64,000 nucleotides of DNA from Emiliania huxleyi CCMP1516 (lineage: Eukaryota; Haptophyta; Isochrysidales; Noelaerhabdaceae), in NCBI RefSeq assembly GCF_000372725.1, contig NW_005202176.1, forward strand, positions 380,188 through 444,187, written 5' to 3'. The position numbers and the translations under genes are program-made. Below the pieces are notes generated by a model that had not been told where the DNA came from, searched no databases, and worked only from the letters and a program-made list of their open reading frames with translations. Shown piece after piece: positions 1-8,895 of the stretch; the stretch's first letter is position 1; every line of letters starts with the position of its first letter.

Positions 1-217
1 GGTCGAGCCGGCGCCTAGACACTTCCTAGACACTTCCTAGACACTTCCCAAAGGTGGAGCCGGCGAGGGTCGAGCCGGCGCCTAGACACTTCCTAGACAC
101 TTCCTAGACACTTCCCAAAGGTGGAGCCGGCGAGGGTCGAGCCGGCGCCTAGACACTTCCTAGACACTTCCTAGACACTTCCCAAAGGTGGAGCCGGCGA
201 GGGTCGAGCCGGCGCCT
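1..217. repeat. 67-bp tandem satellite, three full copies plus a stub
   Basis: Copies start at 1, 68, 135 and 202, giving an exact 67-bp period. Each unit contains three head-to-tail copies of an 11-bp sub-repeat (CCTAGACACTT), so the array is a repeat within a repeat. The left end is cut by the window edge. No coding signal was seen. Confidence 0.95.
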
Positions 218-280
218 GGGCAGAGGGGCGGGGAGGCGGGATCAGTCGACGTGCGTTGCGGGCGCCGGCGTGAGAGTCAC

Positions 281-443
281 CGAGGGAGAGGGAGAGGGCG
301 AGGGAGAGGGCGAGGGAGAGGGAGAGGGAGAGGGAGAGGGAGAGGGAGAGGGAGAGGGAGAGGGAGAGGGAGAGGGAGAGGGAGAGGGAGAGGGCGAGGG
401 AGAGGGAGAGGGAGAGGGAGAGGGAGAGGGAGAGGGAGAGGGA
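281..443. repeat. GGGAGA hexanucleotide microsatellite
   Basis: A nearly pure run of GGGAGA with a few GGGCGA variants. It yields long Arg-Gly, Glu-Gly and Ser-Pro frames on both strands that are artefacts of the repeat, not genes. Confidence 0.95.
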
Positions 444-790
444 GCCGGCGTGAGAGTCACCGAGCGCGGCGTCCGACGCAGCAGAGTCGACGTTGTGTGT
501 GTGTGTGTGTGAGAGAGGGGGAGAGGGAGAGGGAGAGGGAGCCGGCGTGAGAGTCACCGAGCGCGGCGTCCGACGCAGCAGAGTCGATGTTGTGTGTGTG
601 AGAGAGAGAGGGAGGGGGAGGGGGAGAGGGAGAGAGAGCCGGCGTGAGAGTCACCGAGCGCGGCGTCCGACGCAGCAGAGTCGACGTTGTGTGTGTGTGT
701 GTGAGAGAGAGGGGGAGAGGGAGAGGGAGAGGGAGCCGGCGTGAGAGTCACCGAGCGCGGCGTCCGACGCAGCAGAGTCGATGTTGTGTT
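441..790. repeat. About 97-bp tandem minisatellite, roughly 3.5 copies
   Basis: Units start near 441, 538, 635 and 731. Each has a conserved core (GCCGGCGTGAGAGTCACCGA and the following 35 bp) and then a variable GT/GAGAGG purine tract. A core fragment also lies near 264, before the GGGAGA tract, so the microsatellite probably grew inside one copy of this unit. Confidence 0.9.
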
Positions 791-1225
791 CAACGTGGAT
801 CTTGTAGTCGTGGTTCTGCCTCCACTTCTCGCGCCCTGCGAGTGGCAGGCGCACGCGAGGGTGGGGCCACAGCAGCCGCCTCTCGCCTGGCCTTCCCTCT
901 CGCCGCCTCTCCCTGCCGCCGGCCTCAGCTCCGCGCCCGTCTCCCTCTCTCACCCTCTGCTCGCCTCGGTGGCGCGGGCAGGCAAAGCCGCGCATGTCGC
1001 AAAAGCAGTTCTCGGGCAGCGAGCTCTGGCTGCGCGGTGGGCTGTCATCGCCCATCGAGAAGGCGCGGCGCGCGCGGCCCCAGGCGTTGTTGCTGCTTCC
1101 GGAGCCTCGCCGCTCGTCAAAGCGCCCGCCGCGGTTCGTCCTGCGAGCGCGCGGCGCTGCGTGGGAGAGTGCGAGGCTGCCGCGGTCGGACGGGGACGAG
1201 ACGGCCAGCAGACGCGGCATCAGTG
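791..1225. other. No gene recognised
   Basis: GC-rich DNA between the minisatellite and a possible small exon on the minus strand. Open frames exist on both strands, but none has a recognisable domain or a convincing composition. Confidence 0.4.
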
Positions 1226-1426
1226 CTACTTCACTCCGCTCCAGGCTTCGCACCCCCCGTCGTCGAGAACCCGGTCCGCCACCTTGCGCACGCTGACGGC
1301 TAGGTCGGAGAAGGCCTCGCCAACCTTGGCGCCGACGGAGTCGTAGTTCCGGTTCCCTTTGTACACCGGCGCGTAATCGTCGTCGTCGTCGTCCCAGCGG
1401 CCCGGTCCTCCACGCCGTGCCGCCAT
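1226..1426 (-). CDS. Hypothetical small acidic-start protein or first exon
   Basis: The minus-strand ATG at 1426 opens a 66-codon frame. It has a basic/Gly start, a run of six Asp followed by Tyr (residues about 12-18), and then a helix-like segment (NYDSVGAKVGEAF onward, ending KVADRVLD). The composition differs from the repeat-derived frames around it, which is the reason for listing it. The frame stops at 1226; it could equally be the first exon of a spliced gene whose next exon I cannot see. No family recognised. Confidence 0.25.
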   Translation of the reverse strand: MAARRGGPGRWDDDDDDYAPVYKGNRNYDSVGAKVGEAFSDLAVSVRKVADRVLDDGGCEAWSGVK

Positions 1427-2632
1427 GTGAACTTTTGTCCTTTCCTCGCCGAGGGTTCGGGCTCCTTGCAATGGGGTATTCACGCAACTATTTTTGGAGC
1501 TCTGGCGTCTGGCCACTGGGGCCCCCGCGCCGGTGGCGGTCGACACGCCGCGGCGCTCTCTCTCAACACTCAAGCGGCACAGCAAAAAAGGTTAACGCGA
1601 CCCAAGGCCGGGCGCTATGACGCGTCACGCGACAGGCGGCCCACTACGCTCGCGCGCAACTGCGTGCGGCACCACATGCTCGCGCCAGACGTCGGACAGC
1701 GCGCCCAACTCCGAGCGGGACGGAGATCCGTACGCGATGCGATGGCCGATCCACATCAGCGCCACTGCGCAAGCGCGGGCCGGCGCGGGGAAGAGCGAGT
1801 GGCTCGCCGGCGACCATGGCTCTCGCCGAGGCTCGCCCCAGCAAAGGGGGTACCCCGTTTGAGGGTGGGAGTACCTCGCCAGTCCCAGTTCAGGTAGAGC
1901 TCTACTTAGATCTACAGACGACTGAGAGAGAGAGAGATTTTTAGCAATACTTGACGACTGTGTGTATCGCACGACACGCCTTGCTTGCGATTTGCCGGGG
2001 GCGGGGGCGGCGGAGAAGAGATTTTTTCCTTCGCCGCGGAGCTGCAACGCTGCAACCTGCAAGCAGCGCCGGGCGATTTACTTTATACCGCCTCCCGGTC
2101 CCCCTCGGCACACCTCCGCTGCAATTGTGGCGCAGGCCTCGTCAGTTTTTTGCTCTTTGTGCATTTACTCACCCCACCGCAGTACAATTGATTGAGTCCG
2201 GGTTTTTTATGCGTATGATTGTAAGGGCGTAGGGACCCGCCCCAGGACAGGCTCTGTCGTTCTGATGGAGTGCTCTGGTGCCGAGGAGAGCCGCTGGCAA
2301 GAGGTAGATGTGAAGCCAACGACGGGTCGGTACAGCAGGCCGACCAGAGAGTGCAGAGTGAGCACTGCCCCTCTCCAAGATCGACTCCTGTGAAGAAGCC
2401 CGCATAGGACCATCAAGGGGAGGCCAGGTACACTTGACCCGCGCAAAGAGCTAGATGCAGCCGTCGCCATTCTACGGCCTCAGAGCGTATGCCTTGCCGC
2501 CGGACGGTGGCGGTCGTGTCGGTGGTTGGGCCGTTTTGCACGACGGCTGTGGCGGCGCTCTGGAGGGGAGGGCGGCCACTTTCGGGTGGTGGATGACCGG
2601 CCTTTGAGGTCTTGCAACCCTAGCTGTGACAG
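1427..2632. other. Intergenic, nothing recognised
   Basis: Frames of 60-156 codons occur on both strands, but none shows a family motif, signal peptide plus domain, or splice-linked continuation. A GAGAGAGAGAGA tract lies near 1,925. Confidence 0.4.
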
Positions 2633-3514
2633 CTGAGGGAGGGTGTAGAGGATGTAGAGTGTAGAGCGCTGTAGAGCTGTAGAGCTGGAGAGCGCTGTAG
2701 AGCTGTAGAGCTCTACATCCGGCGCGTGACGATGTGAGTCCGATGTAGAGCGATGTAGAGGCGCTCTACAACGTAAAATCTCTACAACAAATTCTACACC
2801 ATAAGCGGCGAACGAGAGGCACGGTCGCTCTCCGACATGAGGCGCGTTGCACTTGCCAGTGCTGCCCTGGCCTTCTGTCTGCCCGCCCAATGGGTGGCAG
2901 GTGCCTCTGCTGCTGTGACATGCCTCACGGCTGCGACTGGCCGGCGCCTCGGCGCGTCAGCTCGGCTCGGCGTAGCGATCGTGGCCAGCGCAACTCGCTT
3001 GGACTCAACGCTCAGCCAGGAGCTCCCGCACGCGCGCTCGCTGGCGCGAGTCATGGCGCATGCAACGCGCAGCAATGCTCTCCTCGCCTCGCGCAAATGC
3101 GACCGTCCTCGCAGCCGACAGTCCACCGCCTGCTAAAGAAGCACTGCGACGAATGCGGCACCGGCGACGCATGGCAGGCTGGTCATGACGCAGTTATAGG
3201 GTGTTGTGTGCCGTCAGAGTGACTCTCTGTGTGTCAGGGATAGTCAGGGCCGTCCATCAGAGCTCCAGTAAGCTCGGAGACACACCCCACTAGCGCGGCT
3301 CGACCTCTTTGAGTCACTGCCTTCCCAGCGGTTTGGCTATAGAGCCTCTACAACAAACTCTACAGCAGAATCGCGCTCTACATCGCTCTACATCGGACTC
3401 ACATCGTCACGCGCCGGATGTACAGCTCTACAAGCTCTACAGCGCTCCAGAGCGCTCTACATCTCTACATCTTTACAGCGCTCTACACTCTACATCCTCT
3501 ACACCCTCCCTCAG
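2633..3514. mobile_element. Fold-back element with about 160-bp inverted arms
   Basis: The left arm (about 2633-2790) is the reverse complement of the right arm (about 3345-3514). Both carry the outer block CTGAGGGAGGGTGTAGAGGA followed by many GTAGAG-type units, and a shared inner block ending in a 19-bp stretch beginning GGACTCACATCGTCACG. The arms enclose about 550 bp of GC-rich DNA with no recognisable transposase. The size and structure match a non-autonomous fold-back or MITE-like DNA element. I could not define a target-site duplication with confidence, although short similarity (GCTGTGACAGC / GTGTGACAGC) lies just outside both ends. Confidence 0.75.
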
Positions 3515-4095
3515 TGTGACAGCTTTGGACAGCTCGCGTAACCCTACCTAGGAACAGCGGGCCGGCTAGGGTTGAGGCCACACAGCCCGGGACATGACGA
3601 GGGTGGTCGGTGGTGGAGGTCCGAAATCACGCCGCTATGCCTCGGCTCCAGCGAGGTCTCTCAGGCCCTAGCTCAGGTATATGCAGTAGCCGGAAGCAGG
3701 GAACACTCACCCCCCAGCACCAGTCTTCTAGGTGGAGGGCTGGAGGCGGGCCCGCTGGTATCGTCGGGAAGGTCGAGGAAGGGTGGGTGGATGAGCGAGA
3801 ACCTGACAAGGCCTGTATATGGGCTTCCAGTATCGGACCTTCAAGACATGCGTCGCCTCGCACTCCGGCCTTTTGTCGCTTGCGTGAGATCGGGTCTCGG
3901 GTGGCGCGATTCCCATTGGCAAAGCCGTGTTCACATCGAATAAGTCATCGTGTGATCACATCGGATTGCGGCGGCAATAGATAGATAGAAAGGCGAAGAA
4001 CTCAGAAGCTGATGTATGTAGAAGCTGAGCGCAAGAACCGAGACCGCACATGGTTAGGACCGAACCCACTGACGCTGGTTTCGGCTTCACGGCGC
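3515..4095. other. Intergenic 5' region of the NHL-repeat gene
   Basis: No gene seen. The plus-strand frame of the NHL gene is open upstream of the chosen ATG (from 4012), but that part has no similarity to the paralogue at 22.5 kb, so it is treated as leader. Confidence 0.4.
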
Positions 4096-5122
4096 ATGTG
4101 TGTGTCCTCCCGCAAGCGCGCCCGCACCGCCAGCGAAGGCGAGGAGGAGGGCGAGGCTGTGCCAGTCGCGGGTGGCTTCGAGGCGCCCATCTTTGGCGCG
4201 CGCGTCGTCGGCCAGGTCACCACGCTGGCGCTCGAGGGCGAGGACGGCCCGCTGTTTGCCGTTGCAAGCGATCGCGCGGGCGGCTGGTACGTCACGACAG
4301 AGCACTCGCTGCTGCATGTGTCGGCGGCCGGGCGCAGCCGCACCGTCGCGACCTGCGAGGATTGCCGCCGCCGCACCGTCGCGACCTGCGAGGATTGCCG
4401 CCGGCCGGGTATTGCTCTCAGCCCCGACGGTAGCGCGCTGTTTTTGGCGGACAACGGCAACCACAAGATCCTGCGGGTGGAGGTGGCGACTGGCGCTGTG
4501 ACTATGCTCGCGGGCAGCGGCGAACATGGCGACGCGGACGGTGTGGGCGACGCGGCGCAGTTCAACGCCCCATACGGCGTCACCATCAGCCCCGACGGCG
4601 GCGCGCTGTTTGTGTGGCGGACTACAACAACCACAAGATCCGCGGGTGGCGGTGGCGACGGGCGCGGTGACGACTGTCGCGGGCAGCGGCGAAGAAGGCG
4701 ACGAGGATGGTGTGGGCGGCGCGGCGGAGTTCGACGGCCCGTCTGGCATCGCCATCAGCCCCGATGGCAGCGTGCTGTTTGTGGCGGACTTCGGCGGCTA
4801 CACGATCCGGCGGGTGGAGGTGGCGACTGGCGTGGTGACGACTGTCGCGGGCAGCGGCGCCGAAGGCAGCGCTGATGGCGTGGGCGGCGCGGCGCAGTTC
4901 AACAGCCCAATCGGCATCGACGTCAGCCCCGACGGCAGCGCACTGTTCGTGGCAGAGTTCTGGAACCACAAGATCCGGCACGTGGAGGTGGCGAGGGGCG
5001 CGGTGACTACGCTCGCGGGCAGCAGCACTGCTGGCAGCGCTGATGGCGTGGGCGGTGAAGCTCAGCTCGACAACCCAGTCAGCGTCGCCCTCAGCCCCGA
5101 CGGCAGCACTCTTCTGCATTGA
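4096..5122 (+). pseudogene. NHL-repeat protein, frame-broken and lacking the BTB domain
   Basis: This is a paralogue of the intact NHL-BTB gene at 22,494. The two share the start (KRARTA, then an acidic stretch, then VPVA-GFEAPIF) and the repeat signature (ISPDGSALFVAD, HKIRRVEVATG, TTVAGSG). About five NHL-type beta-propeller repeats are visible. The frame shifts twice between about 4,615 and 4,655, in one repeat: two extra bases in the LFVAD codons and one missing base in the KIRRV codons. Reading then continues in another frame to a stop at 5,122, straight after a repeat, where the paralogue goes on to a BTB domain. An 11-residue unit (RTVATCEDCRR) is duplicated in tandem (33-bp period, about 4,341-4,404). 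The start at 4,096 is chosen by alignment with the paralogue. It is either a decayed copy or a gene hit by sequencing indels; loss of the BTB end favours decay. Confidence 0.7.
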
Positions 5123-5522
5123 CATGGCGCCGGAGCGCGGCGCGCATTCGCGTTTTGTCGGCGCGTGTACATTCGGCGGACCTCCGTACATTCGGCGGAC
5201 CAAAGTGAGTTTGATTACTGCTAGTCGTTTCTGGAGATATGCCAAAGGCTCCCAGCGCCCACCGCACCCGTCTCGGCTGGCGTCACAACAGGCGACTCGT
5301 CTGGCATGGCCCCGTTCGCGGCTAAACGCACCGTCTCCCGCGCGAGCGAAGCGGGTTTCCCACTCCTCTCGCCCCCCCCCCCCACACACACACCACCAAC
5401 AACAACAACCACCACAACCACCACCACCACCAACCACCACCACCACCACCTACCTACCTATTGCGGGGCCCTCTGGGGGGTCCCCCTATAAGGGTAGGGG
5501 GTACTAGGGGGCCGCCTCTGCC
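5123..5522. other. Intergenic with short repeats
   Basis: Contains a 19-bp tandem duplication (GTACATTCGGCGGACC, starting at 5,167 and 5,186) and a low-complexity C-run/CA/ACC/ACA tract (about 5,371-5,460). The final 60 bp lead into the CRAL-TRIO gene; CCATGGCGCCCACCATGG just before its ATG offers two in-frame candidate starts' worth of context, and the second is used here. Confidence 0.6.
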
Positions 5523-6910
5523 ATGGCGCCCACCATGGACGAGCTCGTGCGGCAGCTCCAGGAGGCCTCCGGCCTCAGCGGCGAAGAGCCCTCCACATGC
5601 GCGCTTGGTGGGAAGCCGCGTGCCTTTGAGCGGTTCCTCATCGCCCACAAGCTTGACGTTCGAGCCGCGGCCGCTGCCCTCCGAGACACGCTCCGCTTCC
5701 GAGCCGAGCACAGCCTGGATGACAGTGGCGCTGGGTCGCACGCGCGCAAGATGGTGCTCGCCAAGGTGGCGCCGCATTGGCCTGGCGGCCTCGTCACGAG
5801 CATCGCCGGCGGCTCTGGGGTGTACTATTTTGGGTACGGCCCGCTCCGGCCTCGGAAGCTGATGCGTGACATCTCCGAGTCGGAGCTCCGCACCTTCTAC
5901 CTCCACTTCGTGGAGGGGATGCTCGCGCACATGAACGCGGCCAACGGCCGAGCTTGCCCGACCGAGCGGTGGGCGGGCCCAGTCGAGGCGCTCTCGTCCG
6001 CATCCGCTCCTCTCACCCGCCTCTTCCTCTCACCCGCCTCTCCTCTCACCCGCCTCTCCCTCTCACCCGCCTCTCCTCTCACCCGCCTCTCCCTCTCACC
6101 CGCCTCTCCTCTCACCCGCCTCTCCCTCTCACCCGCCTCTTCCTCTCACCCGCCTCTTCCTCTCACCCGCCTCTCCCTCTCACCCGCCTCTCCCTCCGCC
6201 CAGGTCCACGACCTGCGCGGCATCTCGCTGTCGACCCACTTCTACCCGCCCGGCCTGGCGATGCTCGCTCGCGTGCTCTCCCTCGGCCAGCGGCACGTGC
6301 CAGACAACCTCCGAAAGGAGCGAGGCCGCGGAAGGGGCAATGAATTAATTCTTCATTATTAATTAATTCTTTAATTAATCAACCTCCGAAAGGAGCGAGG
6401 CCGCGGAAGGGGCAAGGGGCGTCGGAGGGGCAACGCCTCACGCCGCCCGGCCGCTGTGCGCAGGCGTACTTCATCTTTGCGCCGCGCTGGTTCTCCGCCT
6501 CGTGGGGCGTCATCAGGCGGGTCCTGCACGAGGACATCGCCGCGCGCATCGAGATCCGCTCCGACGGGGGCGGAGACAGCCTCGCCGCCTTGCTCGGCGG
6601 GCAAGGGCGCGTGGAGGAGATGTGGCGCGAGGCTGAAGCGCGGGGCTACCCGCCCGCCCCTCCCCCCGGCCCAGCTGCCACCGAGAGCCGTTCCAAGAGG
6701 GAGGAGGACAGCAGTGGCGCCGGCGGCGGCGGCGGCGGCGGTGGCGGCTTCGGCGGCGGGGACAGCACGACGCTCCTTGTCACAGCGAGCATCGCTGCGA
6801 GCTTGCTCGTCGCGTACAAATCAGACCACCTCGACTGGGGCCTCGTGGCCGTGGGCTTGCAGCTCGGCTTGGCGGGTGTGAGCCTGCTGCTCACGAGCAC
6901 TCTCCCGTGA
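5523..6910 (+). CDS. CRAL-TRIO (Sec14-like) lipid-binding protein with C-terminal membrane segments
   Basis: Predicted three-exon gene of about 339 residues. Exon 1 (5523-5981) carries the CRAL-TRIO N-terminal helices (FERFLIAHKLDVRAAAAALR) and the first part of the lipid-binding fold. Exon 2 (6204-about 6317) has the VHDLRGISL strand and the LSLGQRHVPDNLRK helix. Exon 3 (6464-6910) has AYFIFAPRWFSASW, the counterpart of the family motif INAPWLF. After this come a Gly-rich linker and two hydrophobic segments (about residues 290-335), suggesting a membrane-tethered phospholipid- or retinoid-type transfer protein. Intron 1 is GT-AG, filled with CTCACCCGCCTCT repeats, and has no stops in frame. 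The donor of intron 2 is unclear: protein alignment puts it after AAG at 6317, which would be GA-AG, in a region disturbed by a 36-bp duplication. Confidence 0.75.
6305..6415. repeat. Exact 36-bp duplication separated by a 39-bp AT-rich insert
   Basis: The segment starting CAACCTCCGAAAGGAGCG occurs at 6305-6340 and again at 6380-6415 without a mismatch. The spacer (6341-6379) is almost pure A/T, built from TTAATTAA-like palindromic pieces, and stands out in GC-rich DNA. The duplication spans the exon 2/intron 2 boundary of the CRAL-TRIO gene. A similar arrangement occurs at 12,137-12,300. Confidence 0.9.
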
Positions 6911-7067
6911 CCTGTTCAGTGTTATGCGCTGTGCACCAGGAGTGTGTGTATGGGTTACCTCTAGTGGACGACAGCGGACACGTGTGTTCTCTCTTTTCAG
7001 GGCTTTGTCGCCTCTGGTGTGCTGTGACGTGCGAGAGCGTGAAATGGTCTGACACGAGAAAACGCGT

Positions 7068-7558
7068 TTCTCTGGTAGGACGGGAACGAGATGATAGTAG
7101 GGAGTAGAAGAAAGCAAAGAGGAGCCCTGCGCACGCACGACTCCGCGCAGGAGAAACCCCTCCCCAGACAAAACACAAGGGAGAGGTGGGTGGGTCACAG
7201 AAAACTGCGGCCGCCAGCGACTGAGCGTCTCGCTGGCGGACGGGGAGAGAGGAACACAAAGGGACGTCCAGACGTCCATCCACTGGGATGAGAATACTGG
7301 AGATCTGAGGTCGAATCTGCCGATTCCACAGCCGCCCACAGGAGCGCCGCCTCAACACGGGGTCTCGGCTCTATCGAGCCATGCTAGCTCCAGCCGCAGC
7401 CCCACCCGGCCGCCCGAGGGTGTTCCCGCAGGCAGAGAAGACCAATCCTGGAGGAAGCAACCTTCTCTGGTAGGACGGGAACGAGATGATAGTAGGGAGT
7501 AGAAGAAAGCAAAGAGGAGCCCTGCGCACGCACGACTCCGCAGGAGAAACCCCTCCCG
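7068..7558. repeat. 96-98-bp direct repeat flanking an inserted dispersed repeat
   Basis: The block starting TTCTCTGGTAGGACGGGA is present at 7068-7165 and 7463-7558, differing by a small CG indel. Between the copies lie 50 bp of unique DNA and one copy of a dispersed 250-bp repeat (7216-7462). No gene was seen here; the CRAL-TRIO gene ends at 6910. Confidence 0.85.
7216..7462. repeat. Dispersed repeat, copy 1 (247 bp)
   Basis: Matches 11,114-11,382 in the same orientation, nearly base for base from AGCGACTGAGCGTCTCGC to ATCCTGGAGGAAG. This copy lacks a 22-bp hairpin insert present in copy 2. Copy 2 sits directly before the dioxygenase start codon, so this could be a duplicated promoter region rather than a transposon. 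Confidence 0.9.
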
Positions 7559-7760
7559 CCCGTGCTTTTGCGCAGCGCAGCCTCCTCCTCCCTACGCGCA
7601 AGCTGGGCATGAGGATGATGGCGATTATGTCATGGCGTTGACGATCGCCAATACAGCCGTGATGCAAACGCAGATGAGGACGAACAGATGCCGATGGTGA
7701 TAAGAGGTTCCCACCCTTGAGAGACGCGCTGAGTTGCCTCGCCGCGCCGCTGTTGATGAC
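7559..7760. other. Intergenic, nothing recognised
   Basis: GC-rich spacer between the nested repeat and the hairpin minisatellite. Confidence 0.4.
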
Positions 7761-8031
7761 GGTACCTCGCGCGTCCGCTATGCGGTGCCGCGAGCTTCCG
7801 CTTGTGTATGGAAACCGATGGTGCCTCGCGCGTCCGCTATGCGGTGCCGCGAGCGTCCGTCTGTCTCCAGCGAGGATGGTACCTCACGCGTCCGCTGCGC
7901 GGTGCCGTGAGCCTCCTTCCGTCGCCTGTTGCTGGGCGGTGCCTCGCGCGTCCGCTGTGCGGTGCCGCGAGCGTCCGACACCAGCAACTACGGTACCTCG
8001 CGCGTCCGCTATGCGGTGCCGCGAGCTTCCG
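7761..8031. repeat. Five interspersed 40-bp hairpin repeats with unique spacers
   Basis: Copies start at 7761, 7820, 7878, 7938 and 7992. The consensus begins GGTRCCTCGCGCGTCCGC and continues with TATGCGGTGCCGCGAGC. CTCGCG/CGCGAG and CCGC/GCGG pair around TAT, so each copy can fold into a hairpin. Spacers are 14-20 bp and do not resemble one another. It looks CRISPR-like in layout, but the host context is eukaryotic and there are no cas genes. Confidence 0.9.
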
Positions 8032-8895
8032 ATGTGATTGACACGCTGCCGGGCTGTGTAGCCGCCACCCGACCGCCGCGTGACGATGGTGCCTCCAGAC
8101 ACGAGAGCTCTTTAGATTTGTGCACGCCCCCGTTACCCCGTATCCGGTGAATAGCCGCGGGGGCGTTCAATGCGTGAGCATGTCCAGTTCCCAATTGAGC
8201 TTCCTACGACGCTCCAGCTCCGGCTTGTCCGGCTTGCCCAGCTCCCGCTTGCGCCGTCGGTACTCGCGGTTTCGCCGCCGGCGCTCCTTGCGCTGCGCCT
8301 CGCTCATGCGCATCTGCTTCACACTTCGGCGGAAGACCTCCACGGGGTGCTGATGAGCGGCGCCGTCACGCTGTGGACCCTGGGCGCGATCCACCTCGCC
8401 GGCCTCGTCACCTTCCTGAGCTGATCTGCGGCTCCGTGTATCACATCGCCGAGGACCTCGAGCTCTAGGGCTCTATCTAGCTCGGCTTAGTAGCCGAGGC
8501 CGGGCCCGCCGGCGCCGTCGGACTCAGAATCTGCGTGCATGCATGGCGCCAGGGCGAGGAGCCGGCCCTGGCCACGGCATGCAGCCTTTATTAATAAATT
8601 GAGCATGCATGCAGCGCTCGCTGTATGCCAGGCCGGCCGGCTAAGACAAAGTACTTTACAAATCAATGCATATGTCAAATAGATTAGTTACAATCATATT
8701 AATTATTCGTACACGAGCTGGCAGCTCACCTTATTTGCATGCACGAATGGCGGCCGGGCCTCTTAGTCTAGCTCAGGCCTCAGGGACACGCGCCAGCATG
8801 CAGATCGGGCCGCGCACGTCACTGGCCTCGCAGGAGATGATGGGGTGGACCCGCGTGCGAAGCCCAGTGCCTGGCGGCTGCGCGCATGGAAAGGT
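8032..8895. other. Intergenic with one possible minus-strand coding piece
   Basis: Apart from the basic frame at 8167-8394, nothing is recognised. Around 8,580-8,730 the DNA becomes AT-rich with ATGCAT and TTAATTA-type palindromes. Confidence 0.4.
8167..8394 (-). CDS. Hypothetical Arg/Lys/Glu-rich helical protein or exon
   Basis: A 75-codon minus-strand frame whose second half (MRMSEAQRKERRRRNREYR onward) is strongly charged and helical, ending LNWELDMLTH. It resembles a basic region or coiled-coil tail in composition only; no family can be named. A hydrophobic plus-strand frame overlaps it, and strand choice rests on composition. It may be a lone exon or a remnant. Confidence 0.25.
   Translation of the reverse strand: MDRAQGPQRDGAAHQHPVEVFRRSVKQMRMSEAQRKERRRRNREYRRRKRELGKPDKPELERRRKLNWELDMLTH

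Noticed and set aside
188-793. Arg-Gly, Ser-Leu and Ser-Pro frames in the first 800 bp
   Set aside because: Pure translations of GGGAGA, GAGAGG and GTGT repeats.
5982-6203. Reading the CTCACCCGCCTCT repeat as coding in the CRAL-TRIO protein
   Set aside because: It is in frame without stops, but it interrupts the fold just before VHDLRG, is a pyrimidine-rich minisatellite and ends in a good CAG acceptor; an intron is simpler.
7761-8031. CRISPR array
   Set aside because: Spacers are only 14-20 bp, repeats vary, the surrounding genes are spliced eukaryotic genes and there are no cas genes. Treated as a hairpin minisatellite.
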